A stretch of 64,000 nucleotides of DNA from Kitasatospora sp. NBC_00374 (GTDB taxonomy: Bacteria; Actinomycetota; Actinomycetes; Streptomycetales; Streptomycetaceae), in assembly GCF_041434935.1 (NCBI RefSeq), contig NZ_CP107964.1, positions 4,628,501 through 4,692,500 on the forward strand. Direction: 5' to 3'. Both the position numbers and the translations under genes were made by a program. Shown one piece after another: positions 39,951 to 47,481 of this stretch; position 1 is the stretch's first letter, and every line of letters begins with the position of its first letter. A model generated the notes under the pieces. It was not told the origin of the DNA. It made no database searches and worked only from the letters and a program-made list of their open reading frames with translations.

Positions 39951-40871
39951 GTGGCGTCGACGCACCCGCTCCAGGGCACGGCCGCAGGGATCCAGCTGCT
40001 CGACCACCCGGTCCCGGTGGGCCCGGTCCACCCGGTGGACCAGAACGCCGACCCGGCCCGGCACCGGATGCCCCGTCAGGCCAGGAGCAGCGGGCCACTG
40101 CTCGGCGTCACCGCGATGACCGCGGCCCTCAGCGCCACCGGCTTCGCCGCCGCGTCCTCCGCCCAGGCCGCCCCCGCGCCCACCCCCGCCCCCGCCGTCT
40201 TCGCCGCCGACTCCTTCGACCAGGACCAGGCACCGGCCGCCGCCCAGGCGCCCGCCGCCGACCCGGGCCTGGCCCTCGCCGCCCGGATCCAGCAGCAGGC
40301 CGACGGCCGGAGCAGCGCCGAGGAGACCGCCCGGCTCGCCGCCGCCCAGGAGGCCGAGGCCAAGCGCGCCGCCCAGCAGGTCCAGGTCCAGCCCTCGGTC
40401 CAGGTGCAGGCCCAGCCCTCGGTCCAGGCCCGGCCCCCGGTGCAAGCCCGGGAGCAGGCCGACCACGCCCCGCGGGTCGCGCTCGCCCCGCCGGTCGCCG
40501 ACTACACCCTGAGCGCGCACTACGGGCAGTCCGACTCCTACTGGTCGCACCTGCACACCGGGCTCGACTTCGCCGCGCAGACCGGCGCCCCGGTCACCGC
40601 CGTCGCCGCCGGCACCGTCACCTCGGCCGGCTGGTCCGGCGCCTACGGCTACCGGGTCATCCAGACCCTGCCGGACGGCACCGAGGTCTGGTACTGCCAC
40701 CTCTCCCGGATCGCCACCGCCGACGGCCCGGTCGCCCCCGGTACCGTGCTCGGCGCGGTCGGCGCCACCGGCAACGTCACCGGCCCGCACCTGCACCTGG
40801 AGGTCCGCCCCGACGGCGGCGCCCCCGTCGACCCGCTCGCCTGGATGCAGGCGCACGGCCTCAATCCGTAG
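39951..40871 (+). CDS. Secreted M23 family metallopeptidase (cell-wall endopeptidase)
   Basis: A 306-residue exported protein. After a long polar n-region (to about 43), the hydrophobic segment LLGVTAMTAALSATGFAAAS is a signal or anchor. A Pro/Ala/Gln-rich coiled linker (about 95-170) precedes the M23 (LytM) domain (about 185-300), with the zinc ligands in WSHLHTGLDFA (HxxxD) and GPHLHLEVR (HxH). It should cleave peptidoglycan cross-bridges during growth or germination. The GTG at 39951 has AAGGAAAGGAG 9 bp upstream. A ydaO-type riboswitch precedes it. The 3' end overlaps the convergent gene by 11 bp. Confidence 0.92.
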   Translation: MASTHPLQGTAAGIQLLDHPVPVGPVHPVDQNADPARHRMPRQARSSGPLLGVTAMTAALSATGFAAASSAQAAPAPTPAPAVFAADSFDQDQAPAAAQAPAADPGLALAARIQQQADGRSSAEETARLAAAQEAEAKRAAQQVQVQPSVQVQAQPSVQARPPVQAREQADHAPRVALAPPVADYTLSAHYGQSDSYWSHLHTGLDFAAQTGAPVTAVAAGTVTSAGWSGAYGYRVIQTLPDGTEVWYCHLSRIATADGPVAPGTVLGAVGATGNVTGPHLHLEVRPDGGAPVDPLAWMQAHGLNP

Positions 40872-41730
40872 GCTCCTGGACGGCCGACGCCTGGTCCGCC
40901 AGGTACGCCTCGATCTCGTCGTTGCCCGGCTCCGGCGCCAGGTCCGGGTACTCCTCGACCAGCAGCGCCGGCAGGCCGGGCACCGTCCACTCCCCGTACA
41001 GCCGCAGCGCCTCCACGGCCACCGTCGCCTCGAAGCCCTCGAAGTCCCCGGAGAGCTCCTCGGGCATCGGCCGGCCGAGCGCCGTCAGCTCGGCCAGGTT
41101 CCGGTAGCTGCGCTGCATCAGGCCCTGCTCCAGCAGCAGCCGCGCGCCGTCCGTCGCCATTCCGATCATCAGCAGCCGGGTCGGCCCCCAACCGCCGTCC
41201 CGTTCCTCCGCGTCCAGGCCCGGAACCGCCGCGAACGCCTCCAGGCGCTGCTGCTCCGGCAGCTCCCGGAAGGCGTCCAGCCAGGCACGCACCGCGTCCG
41301 GGTCGGCGGTGTCCACGCCGTCCGCCCACAGCAGCAGGGCGTACAGCCGGGGCCAGGTCACCAGGTCGGCCCGCCGCAGCAGCCCGCACAGCACCTCGCC
41401 CTGCCACTCGGCCTCCGCGCGCAGCCGCTCGTACCGCTTGGTGTTCAGCCGGCGTGCCGCCCGCTGGTGCTCGATCAGCAGCAGCACCGCGGCCCCGTAC
41501 GCCGAGGGGTCGCCGCCGGGCTGGACGTACAGGTAGAGCCGCTCGTACAGCAGCTGCTCCAGCAGCGCCGAGCCCAACTCCGGGTAGCCGTCGTGCATCC
41601 GGGCACCGCTGAGCTCCAGCAGCGCCAGCACCGTCCGCACCGCCTCCTCGGGCACGCCCTCCTCGGCCGCCGAAGCGATCAGGTCGGCGGCGCGGGTGTG
41701 TGGAATGAGCTGCAGGTCTTCGTCGTTCAC
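40861..41730 (-). CDS. Conserved helical hypothetical protein
   Basis: A 289-residue, Leu/Ala/Glu-rich helical protein: DEDLQLIPHTRAADLIASAA, RLYALLLWADGVDTADPDAV, RLLMIGMATDGARLLLEQGL. It resembles a repeat-helical protein with no recognised catalytic motif or signal peptide. The GTG at 41730 is taken as start (MNDEDLQLIP); a TTG two codons earlier is possible. It is convergent with the M23 gene by 11 bp and divergent from the GNAT gene (50 bp). Confidence 0.75.
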   Translation of the reverse strand: MNDEDLQLIPHTRAADLIASAAEEGVPEEAVRTVLALLELSGARMHDGYPELGSALLEQLLYERLYLYVQPGGDPSAYGAAVLLLIEHQRAARRLNTKRYERLRAEAEWQGEVLCGLLRRADLVTWPRLYALLLWADGVDTADPDAVRAWLDAFRELPEQQRLEAFAAVPGLDAEERDGGWGPTRLLMIGMATDGARLLLEQGLMQRSYRNLAELTALGRPMPEELSGDFEGFEATVAVEALRLYGEWTVPGLPALLVEEYPDLAPEPGNDEIEAYLADQASAVQEPTD

Positions 41731-41780
41731 GGACAAACCGTAGCCGGTGCCGCAGACCCCGACGGGTAGGGTCGGCGGAC

Positions 41781-42386
41781 ATGGACCCAGTACGGCTGAC
41801 CGGCCCCCGCCTGATCCTGCGCGAGTTCGACCACACCCAGGCGGAGGTCGCCGGCCTGCACGCCGTCTTCGGAGACCCGGAGACCGCCCGCTACCTGCCG
41901 TTCGAGCCGCGCGACCTGGAGGACTGCGCCGACCAGATCGAGCAGTACCTGGACGCCGCCGAGCAGCGCCCCCGCACCGAGTACCGCCTCGCCGTCGCCC
42001 GGCCCGCCGACGGCGAGGGCGCGCCCCTGGTCGGCACCGCCGCCCTCACCCTCGAAGGCGACCGGGCCGCCGTCCTCGGGTACGCGCTGCGCCGGGACAC
42101 CTGGGGCCACGGGTACGCCGGCGAGATCGTCACGCTGCTCTGCGGATTCGGCTTCCACACCCTTGGCCTGCACCGGCTGGCCGCCCGTACCGACCCGGGC
42201 AACGCCGCCTCGGCCCGGGTGCTCGCCCGGGCCGGTTTCCAGCTGGAGGGCCGGATCCGGCACGAGCTGAACCGGGCCGGCCGCTGGCTCGACGGCATGC
42301 AGTACTCGCTGCTGGAGCACGAGTGGCCCGCCGGGGGTGGGGACAACCCCACCCCCGATCCGGCAGCGGACCGGATACTCCGCTGA
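41781..42386 (+). CDS. GNAT family N-acetyltransferase (RimJ/RimL-like)
   Basis: A 201-residue GNAT. RLTGPRLILREFDHTQAEVA is the N-terminal RimJ/RimL segment; the acetyl-CoA pocket is LRRDTWGHGYAGEIVTLLCG (the RxxGxG-type loop), and HRLAARTDPGNAASARVLAR is the conserved helix with NxxS. RimL-like enzymes acetylate ribosomal-protein N termini or antibiotics; the substrate is unknown. ATG start; short Asp/Pro tail. The next gene starts 56 bp downstream. Confidence 0.9.
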   Translation: MDPVRLTGPRLILREFDHTQAEVAGLHAVFGDPETARYLPFEPRDLEDCADQIEQYLDAAEQRPRTEYRLAVARPADGEGAPLVGTAALTLEGDRAAVLGYALRRDTWGHGYAGEIVTLLCGFGFHTLGLHRLAARTDPGNAASARVLARAGFQLEGRIRHELNRAGRWLDGMQYSLLEHEWPAGGGDNPTPDPAADRILR

Positions 42387-42441
42387 GCCCCCGTTCGGCA
42401 TCGTGGACGTCGTGAGAACGGACGACTTCGAGGGGCCTGAG

Positions 42442-43131
42442 ATGACCGCCAGCACCAGCCCGTACAGCCACCCCGTGACCCCGCGACCGGCCTTCTGGCG
42501 GGCGCCGTTCAGCGCCTCGACCTACCGCGAGGTCGGCTTCGTCCTCACCGGGCTGCCGATCGCGCTCCTCGGCTTCGTGTTCGTGGTGGTCCTCTTCTCG
42601 CTCGGACTCGGCCTGGTGGTCACCGCCCTCGGCCTGCCGGTGCTGGCCCTGATGCTGACCGCCTCCCGTGGCCTCGGCGCCCTCGACCGGGAGCGCGTGC
42701 GCACCCTGCTGGACACCCCGGTGACCGCACCCGGTCCGCTCCGGTCCGGCCGGCGCGGCTTCTGGGGCGGCGTCACCGCCCGGCTGGCCGACCCGGCCGG
42801 CTGGCGGGCCGCGCTCTACCAGGTCCTGATGCTGCCCTGGGCTATCGCCAGCTTCGTGATCACCGTGGTCTTCCTGGTCACCGGCTGGGTCGTCGCCCTC
42901 TACCCGGCCTACCACTGGGTCTTCGAGCGCTACCTGGACTGGCCCGGCTACCGGGTCGTCGAGTTCACCAACGGCAAGGGCGAGTACTACGCCTACTACG
43001 TCACCTCGCCGTACCAGATCGCCGCGGTCTCGGTGGTCGGAATCGCCCTGGTACTGCTCACCCCGAAGATCGTCCACGGGCTGACGAGCGTGCACCGCCT
43101 CGCCGTGCGCGGCCTGCTCGGCGCCCGCTGA
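42442..43131 (+). CDS. Membrane protein with putative sensor domain (PF13796-type)
   Basis: A 229-residue membrane protein. Hydrophobic segments are EVGFVLTGLPIALLGFVFVV with VLFSLGLGLVVTALGLPVLA, ALYQVLMLPWAIASFVITVV and IAAVSVVGIALVLLTPK, about four helices, with an external Tyr-rich loop (NGKGEYYAYYVTSPYQ). The ordering matches the sensor domain found in Streptomyces histidine kinases, here without a kinase. The ATG at 42442 is preferred; the frame upstream reads over the end of the GNAT gene. Single gene. Confidence 0.8.
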   Translation: MTASTSPYSHPVTPRPAFWRAPFSASTYREVGFVLTGLPIALLGFVFVVVLFSLGLGLVVTALGLPVLALMLTASRGLGALDRERVRTLLDTPVTAPGPLRSGRRGFWGGVTARLADPAGWRAALYQVLMLPWAIASFVITVVFLVTGWVVALYPAYHWVFERYLDWPGYRVVEFTNGKGEYYAYYVTSPYQIAAVSVVGIALVLLTPKIVHGLTSVHRLAVRGLLGAR

Positions 43132-43182
43132 CCCGGCCCGTACGCCTCCGGCAGCCGCTGACCCGGCCCGTACGCCTCCGGC
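43127..43182 (+). repeat. Tandem 30-bp direct repeat
   Basis: The 26-base block beginning GCTGACCCGGCCCGTACG is present exactly at 43127-43152 and 43157-43182, spaced 30 bp. The first copy includes the stop region of the sensor-domain gene. It looks like a recent local duplication; no other feature is seen between it and the methyltransferase gene start at 43300. Confidence 0.85.
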
Positions 43183-43299
43183 TCCCCGCCCGGGAGCACC
43201 CGTTCGGCGGGTGCCGGAGGGCGGCCCGCGCCACCCCGTGATCGGCTGGGACGGCCCGTCGCCCGCCGTGCGCGAGCGAGCCCCGAGTCAGGAGCAGCC

Positions 43300-44121
43300 G
43301 TGTCCGTGCTGGTCACCTCCCGCCCGCTGGACGAGTACTGCGGGCTGTTCGGCCTCACCCGCAGTGAACTGCGCACCCTTCCCGGGCCGGTCCTCGACTG
43401 CCCCGGCGGCGCGTCCGGGCTGGTCGCCGAGGCCCGGGCGCTCGGCTGCCGGGCGATCGCGGTCGACCCCGGCTACGCCGTCCCGCCGCCCGCGCTGGCC
43501 GCGCTGGCCCGGGCCGGCCGGGAGACGATGGCCGCCGCCATCCGGGCCGAGCCCGCCCGCTACCTCCCCCGGGAGTCCCGGGCCGACCGCTACCTGCGCA
43601 GCTGGGACCGCTCCCGGCGGCTGTTCGCCGCCGATGCGGCCGTCCACCCGGAGCACTACGTGGCCGCCGCGCTGCCCCGACTCCCGTTCGCGGACGGCGC
43701 GTTCGCGCTGACCCTCAGCAGCTACCTGCTGTTCGCCTACCCCGCGCTGTTCTCCCCGGCGGAGCAACTCGCCGCCCTGCGCGAACTGGTCCGGGTCACC
43801 GACCCGACGGGTGAGGTCCGGATCCACCCGCTGCACGACTCCACCGGCCGGCCCTACCCGCGACTGGACGCGCTGCGCGCCGAACTGGGCCGCCATCAGG
43901 TCGCCACCGAGATCAGGCGGTACGGACGGCCCGGCACCCACCGGGTGCTGGTCCTGCGCGCGGCCGACCACCGCCGCCGGGCGGCCGGGCTCAGCGCGGG
44001 GCGGGCACGGCCGGATCGGGTACGGTCGGATCGGTCGAGGTCGGACCCGCCGGGCCGGCAGCGTCCGGAGCGGGCCCGGCCGGGCCGGTCCCGGCGGGCA
44101 GCTGCTCGGGCAGCACCCTGA
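43300..44121 (+). CDS. SAM-dependent methyltransferase-like protein with RS-rich tail
   Basis: A 273-residue protein with a class I methyltransferase-like core: VLDCPGGASGLVAEARALGC for motif I, AIAVDPGY for the acidic second-strand end, LPFADGAFALTLSSYLLFAY for motifs around the substrate face. The final 45 residues (GLSAGRARPDRVRSDRSR...) are Arg/Ser-rich and encoded over the convergent gene's 3' end. The GTG at 43300 has CAGGAG 6 bp upstream. Substrate unknown. Many actinomycete homologues without the tail end near residue 230. Confidence 0.75.
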   Translation: MSVLVTSRPLDEYCGLFGLTRSELRTLPGPVLDCPGGASGLVAEARALGCRAIAVDPGYAVPPPALAALARAGRETMAAAIRAEPARYLPRESRADRYLRSWDRSRRLFAADAAVHPEHYVAAALPRLPFADGAFALTLSSYLLFAYPALFSPAEQLAALRELVRVTDPTGEVRIHPLHDSTGRPYPRLDALRAELGRHQVATEIRRYGRPGTHRVLVLRAADHRRRAAGLSAGRARPDRVRSDRSRSDPPGRQRPERARPGRSRRAAARAAP

Positions 44122-45007
44122 GCACGTCCTCCGCCACCGCCCGGCGCCGTGAATACGGCGGCACGTTACGGGAGTTGCGCATCTTGTAGCGGACGGCGTC
44201 GCGCAGTGCGCCGCGCTGCTCGGGAGTGAGGTCGGGCAGGTCGGCGGCGGCGCGGGCCGCCAGCAGGGCCTGCAGCAGTTCGAAGGCCGAGAGGTGGCGG
44301 TCGATCGCGGTGATCACCAGGTCGAGGTTGCCCGCGTCGGGAGCGCCCTGCAGGAGGGCCAGGGCCTGCACGCGCAGGCCCTCCACCCCGGTCTGGAACA
44401 GATCCCGGACCTGCGCGGCGCTGAAGCCGAGCGAAGGGGCCGCGACGACGGTCTTGTTCACGGAGTCGGCCAGCGTCTGCCGGTCGGCCGCGGACAGCGC
44501 CCGGGCCAGCAGCAGCCGGGTGAGCAGCCAGCCGGTCAGGAAGCCGACCACGCTGAAGTACACCCCGAGCGCGGCCGCGAAGCCGGCCGCCCCGGGACCG
44601 CCGCCGACCACCGGGGCGAGCGCCCGGCCCAGCTCCCGCAGGCGCTGCGGCACCGTGCCGATCTGGGTGAGGCCGGCCCCGAGGAGGATCTTGGTGAGCC
44701 AGTCGGAGACCTGCTCCAGGTTGGTGTTGGGCGCGTAGCTCGCCGTGGAGGTCGCCGCCCGGTCCTCCGGATGCGCGGCGGCGCCGCTGGTCAGCAGTTT
44801 CGGCACACCGAACAGGAAGCCGAGCAGGCCGCCCGCCACCGAGAAGGTCGCGGCCACCATCAGCCCGCCGCCGAGCGCCGCCGCCCAGTGCGGCGCTGCC
44901 GCGGCGAACAGGGCGAGGCCCAGCACCCCGGCCCCCAGGACTCCGGCCAGCGCGATCTTCACCGCCGGCACCGGCTCGCCGCCGCGTTCGAGCTCCACCG
45001 ACTCCAC
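43991..45007 (-). CDS. Hypothetical membrane protein
   Basis: A 338-residue protein. Two N-terminal hydrophobic segments (KIALAGVLGAGVLGLALFAA, GGLMVAATFSVAGGLLGFLF) are followed by a soluble stretch, then GVYFSVVGFLTGWLLTRLLL and a helical C-terminal part (FELLQALLAARAAADLPDLT), ending in a Pro/Asp/Thr-rich tail. No catalytic motif is recognised. The GTG at 45007 is chosen because the frame before it is Arg-rich non-coding sequence; a GTG at 44998 is the alternative. The 3' end overlaps the convergent methyltransferase-like gene by 131 bp, in both cases through low-complexity tails. Confidence 0.7.
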   Translation of the reverse strand: MESVELERGGEPVPAVKIALAGVLGAGVLGLALFAAAAPHWAAALGGGLMVAATFSVAGGLLGFLFGVPKLLTSGAAAHPEDRAATSTASYAPNTNLEQVSDWLTKILLGAGLTQIGTVPQRLRELGRALAPVVGGGPGAAGFAAALGVYFSVVGFLTGWLLTRLLLARALSAADRQTLADSVNKTVVAAPSLGFSAAQVRDLFQTGVEGLRVQALALLQGAPDAGNLDLVITAIDRHLSAFELLQALLAARAAADLPDLTPEQRGALRDAVRYKMRNSRNVPPYSRRRAVAEDVLRVLPEQLPAGTGPAGPAPDAAGPAGPTSTDPTVPDPAVPAPR

Positions 45008-45084
45008 CCCCGTACGGTCCGTCAGGTCGCTGCGACTGTAGCGGATTACGCGCCGGGGACGGCAGCACTCGTCGGGGTGAGGCC

Positions 45085-45277
45085 GTGACCGATCGAGGAC
45101 GTACCGCCCTGGTCCTGGTGGACCTGCGGACCCGGATCGTGGAACTCCCGCTCGCCCCCGGCCCGGGGGATGGCCGTCGGGGAGCACACCCACGCCGTCC
45201 GGCGCGCCTTCCCGCGCTTCGGCGCCGTCGTCGCCCCCGCCGAAGCGGCCCGCCTGCTCGATCCGGCAGCGGGCGTC
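45085..45277 (+). pseudogene. Decayed isochorismatase-family hydrolase, internal deletion
   Basis: Two fragments of one gene in different frames. The first (45085 onward) encodes TALVLVDLRTRIVELPLAPG, the isochorismatase-family N terminus with the catalytic Asp. It then runs into Arg-rich noise. The second, about 85 bp on in another frame, encodes GEHTHAVRRAFPRFGAVVAP followed by AEAARLLDP, the usual C-terminal end (HxxxxxxxFPRxG). About 120 residues of the middle, including the catalytic Cys, are missing. The sequence shows the two pieces; the family assignment and deletion event are inferences. Confidence 0.6.
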
Positions 45278-45524
45278 CCCGGACTCCCGGTGTCCGACCA
45301 CCGCGGCCTGCCGCAGGCGGGCACCCGGGTCCCGGCTGCCGTGGCCGACCGGGTCCGGACAGCAGGCGGCCCGTGGGCTGCTCTCCTCGGCGCCGGGCCC
45401 GCGAGGGGCCCTGGCGGCCGAGGCACCGGGGATGTACCGGTGAGCCCACGGGCCGGGTGACTGCTTGGGTCTGCGCCTGCCGCCGGAGGCCGTACGCGCC
45501 TCTTCTGCACAGGCAGGGGCGGCT

Positions 45525-45563
45525 CTAGCGAGCAGCCACCTCACGCATCCTGATGGAACTCAA
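45525..45563 (-). CDS. Possible 12-codon micro-ORF behind an extended Shine-Dalgarno
   Basis: On the minus strand AAAGGAGGTGATCC (45581-45568) is complementary to the 16S rRNA 3' end over 14 bases. Ten bases after GGAGG a TTG opens the frame MSSIRMREVAAR and stop; an internal ATG gives MREVAAR. A hairpin-like GTGCC/GGCAC pair precedes it. No gene continues downstream for 500 bp. It may be a leader peptide, a spurious motif or a remnant. The region 45278-45524 shows no other gene. Confidence 0.25.
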   Translation of the reverse strand: MSSIRMREVAAR

Positions 45564-45724
45564 TTCAGGATCACCTCCTTTCAGTGTGCCGCCACTGTAG
45601 GCACGCTCCTCGGAGGAGGGCAACGGTTTTTCGGGGCGGCGGGAGCGCGCCGTTTTCTCGATCTTCGTGGCCGTTCCCCGCGAAAAGGGGCGGGGGCGGC
45701 GGAGGGCGCGGCGGGGGAACGGCG

Positions 45725-45753
45725 AAGGCCCGGCAGACTGGCTGCCGGGCCTT
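45725..45753 (-). terminator. Terminator of tRNA-fMet copy 1
   Basis: AAGGCCCGGCAG and CTGCCGGGCCTT form a perfect 12-bp stem around 5 bases, 13 bp beyond the tRNA 3' end in the minus direction. CGCC, not a T run, follows on the minus strand. Confidence 0.7.
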
Positions 45754-45766
45754 CGTTGCTACTGAG

Positions 45767-45840
45767 TAGCGGGGACAGGATTTGAACCTGCGACCTCTGG
45801 GTTATGAGCCCAGCGAGCTACCGAGCTGCTCCACCCCGCG
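45767..45840 (-). tRNA. Initiator tRNA-fMet (CAT), copy 1
   Basis: A 74-nt minus-strand cloverleaf beginning CGCGGGG and ending CCCCGCTA. The unpaired first base (C1 opposite T72) and three G-C pairs in the anticodon stem (TGGGCTCATAACCCA) mark an initiator rather than elongator. T loop GGTTCAAAT. No CCA. Identical to copy 2, 223 bp away. Confidence 0.96.
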
Positions 45841-45852
45841 TCGGTGAACCTG

Positions 45853-45881
45853 ACAGTACGGGAGTGGCGGGCAGAAGGGAA
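45853..45881 (-). promoter_or_regulatory. Promoter of tRNA-fMet copy 1
   Basis: Minus-strand TTCCCT and TACTGT are 17 bp apart and 13 bp before the tRNA 5' end. The same boxes and spacing recur before copy 2 although flanking bases differ, which supports them as functional elements. Confidence 0.5.
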
Positions 45882-45947
45882 ATCCGATTCCCGTCGGTGC
45901 CCGCGAAAAGGGGCGGGGGCGGCGGAGGGCGCGGCGGGGGAACGGCG

Positions 45948-45976
45948 AAGGCCCGGCAGACTGGCTGCCGGGCCTT
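45948..45976 (-). terminator. Terminator of tRNA-fMet copy 2
   Basis: The same 12-bp perfect stem as in the first unit (AAGGCCCGGCAG with CTGCCGGGCCTT), 13 bp beyond the second tRNA, between the two tRNA genes. Each tRNA therefore has its own promoter and terminator. Confidence 0.7.
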
Positions 45977-45989
45977 CGTTGCTACTGAG

Positions 45990-46063
45990 TAGCGGGGACA
46001 GGATTTGAACCTGCGACCTCTGGGTTATGAGCCCAGCGAGCTACCGAGCTGCTCCACCCCGCG
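45990..46063 (-). tRNA. Initiator tRNA-fMet (CAT), copy 2
   Basis: A 74-nt minus-strand cloverleaf, base-for-base the same as copy 1, with the C1-T72 mismatch and G-C-rich anticodon stem of an initiator. It lies 26 bp after the prsW stop on the same strand. Confidence 0.96.
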
Positions 46064-46075
46064 TCGGTGAACCCA

Positions 46076-46104
46076 ACAGTACGGGACGGTCAAGCGGAAG
46101 GGAA
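46076..46104 (-). promoter_or_regulatory. Promoter of tRNA-fMet copy 2
   Basis: TTCCCT and TACTGT 17 bp apart, matching the copy 1 promoter. The -35 part lies inside the last codons of prsW, so transcription of prsW could also feed into the tRNA. Confidence 0.5.
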
Positions 46105-47349
46105 ATCCGATTCCCGCCCGGGCGCGGCCGCGGTGCGGACCGGCTGCCGGGAGGCCCGGGTCCTGGCCCAGACCGCGAAGCAGACCAGGGCCGCGAAACA
46201 GGGCACCATCACCAGGGCGTAGACGAGCAGGAAGCCGTCCGTGCCGAGCCCGGCCGCCGCGTTCCAGCTGCCGTGCAGGGTGATCGCCAGCAGCAGCCCG
46301 GCCGGCGCGGCCAGCCGGGCCGGCCAGCGGCGGGCGGTGGTCAGGGCGATCGCGATGCCGAGGCCGGTGAGCGCGGTGAACAGCGGATGGGCGAACGGGG
46401 AGAGCAGACCGCGCAGGACGAAGGTGTGCACGGTGCCGTCGAAGTCCCGCAGGCTCGGGGGCTCGCCGAGGCCGATCGAGTCCAGCCGGGCCTGCTGGTC
46501 GTCGGTGAAGGCACGGCCCAGGTAGAGGGCGTTCTCGGTGAAGGCGAAGCCGCTGGCGGTGATCGAGCCGAGGACGGTGCCGGCGGCCAGCGTGCGCGGG
46601 CTGGAGCGGGCCCGCCGCCCGGGCGGTGCGGGTCGGAAGTACGGGAGCGGGCGCAGCCGGGCCCGGGCCCGCCGCGGGGGCACCGGGGGCCGTGGTGAGC
46701 CGTCCGGCCGGATCGCGGACAGCTGGCGGGCGAGCAGGGCGCAGGTGCGCTCGGTGCGGCAGCGCAGCCGGCGGTGGAAGGGCAGCAGGAGCAGCAGCAG
46801 GGCGGCGGCCTTGGCGCTCTCCTCGATCAGCGGGGTGGCGAACTCCGCGACCAGGGTCTCGCCGCGGGCCGTGCCCTGGTGGGCGATGAGGAAGTCGCTG
46901 GCCCAGCCGTTGGCCATGATGGCGACGGTGGTGGCCGCGCAGGCGCCCCAGGCGAGGCAGAACAGGATGTGCCGCAGCGGCACCCTGGCGGTGCGGTTCA
47001 GCCAGGCCAGCGAGCCGAGGACGAAGGGCAACGGCAGTATCGCCAGGGCGAGGCCGACCAGGAGCCCGGTGGTGCCGGTCTGCCGCTGGACGAGGTGCAG
47101 GATCAGCACCCCGGAGCCGGCCAGCGCGCCGGCGGCGAGGGCCGAGGACAGCGCCGGGCGGCGCAGCGAGGTCAGGCGGTGCAGCAGCCGCCCGGCCTGC
47201 GGGGGCAGCGGTACGGCGGCCCGCCGCACCCGCGGCCCCGGGATTCGCCGGGTGCCGGTGGTGTGCGTGGGCCGGTCGGCGGCGGCGCCGGCGCCCGCAG
47301 CGGGAAGGGAGACCGTTGCGGGCGCGCTGCCGCCGGACGGACAGCTCAC
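46090..47349 (-). CDS. PrsW family intramembrane protease
   Basis: A 419-residue membrane protein. After about 70 polar residues, eight or so helices carry the family motifs: EFATPLIEESAKAAAL (conserved Glu-Glu and Lys), GFAFTENALYLG (ExxxN), SPFAHPLFTALTG (His) and ITLHGSWNAAAG (HGxWN). PrsW cleaves the RsiW anti-sigma factor in Bacillus; actinomycete targets are unknown. A Pro/Arg-rich loop of about 60 residues is inserted between helices. The GTG at 47349 is preceded by no other in-frame coding sequence. Downstream on the same strand are the tRNA-fMet genes; upstream lies trmB. Confidence 0.9.
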   Translation of the reverse strand: MSCPSGGSAPATVSLPAAGAGAAADRPTHTTGTRRIPGPRVRRAAVPLPPQAGRLLHRLTSLRRPALSSALAAGALAGSGVLILHLVQRQTGTTGLLVGLALAILPLPFVLGSLAWLNRTARVPLRHILFCLAWGACAATTVAIMANGWASDFLIAHQGTARGETLVAEFATPLIEESAKAAALLLLLLPFHRRLRCRTERTCALLARQLSAIRPDGSPRPPVPPRRARARLRPLPYFRPAPPGRRARSSPRTLAAGTVLGSITASGFAFTENALYLGRAFTDDQQARLDSIGLGEPPSLRDFDGTVHTFVLRGLLSPFAHPLFTALTGLGIAIALTTARRWPARLAAPAGLLLAITLHGSWNAAAGLGTDGFLLVYALVMVPCFAALVCFAVWARTRASRQPVRTAAAPGRESDFPSA

Positions 47350-47481
47350 GCCGAAAGCGTAGGCGACCCGGTCGGCCGTGCGGGAGAGTGCGGAACAAGC
47401 CGCGTCAATCCACCCACCTGTGGTAACGCTGTGCGGATGTGGTGCCCGTGACCTGCGTCGGCGGTGGGCCGACGGGTGTGC

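Larger units (their letters stand above)
45677..46122. repeat. 223-bp tandem duplication carrying tRNA-fMet
   Basis: Unit 1 is 45677-45899 and unit 2 is 45900-46122. The first 174 bp of each unit are identical, covering a low-complexity GC stretch, the shared terminator, the complete initiator tRNA and 10 bp upstream of it. The upstream part has a few differences but keeps the promoter boxes and the GGGAAATCCGATTCCC block. The second unit overlaps the 3' end of the prsW gene. Confidence 0.9.

Noticed and set aside
45085..45528. A 147-residue protein from the isochorismatase N terminus to 45528
   Set aside because: Only the first 25 residues resemble a family; the rest is Arg/Pro-rich and out of frame with the recognisable C-terminal fragment.
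45568..45581. Plus-strand GGATCACCTCCTTT as the 3' end of a 16S rRNA gene
   Set aside because: No other rRNA sequence is present upstream; only 14 bases match. Treated as a possible minus-strand Shine-Dalgarno instead.
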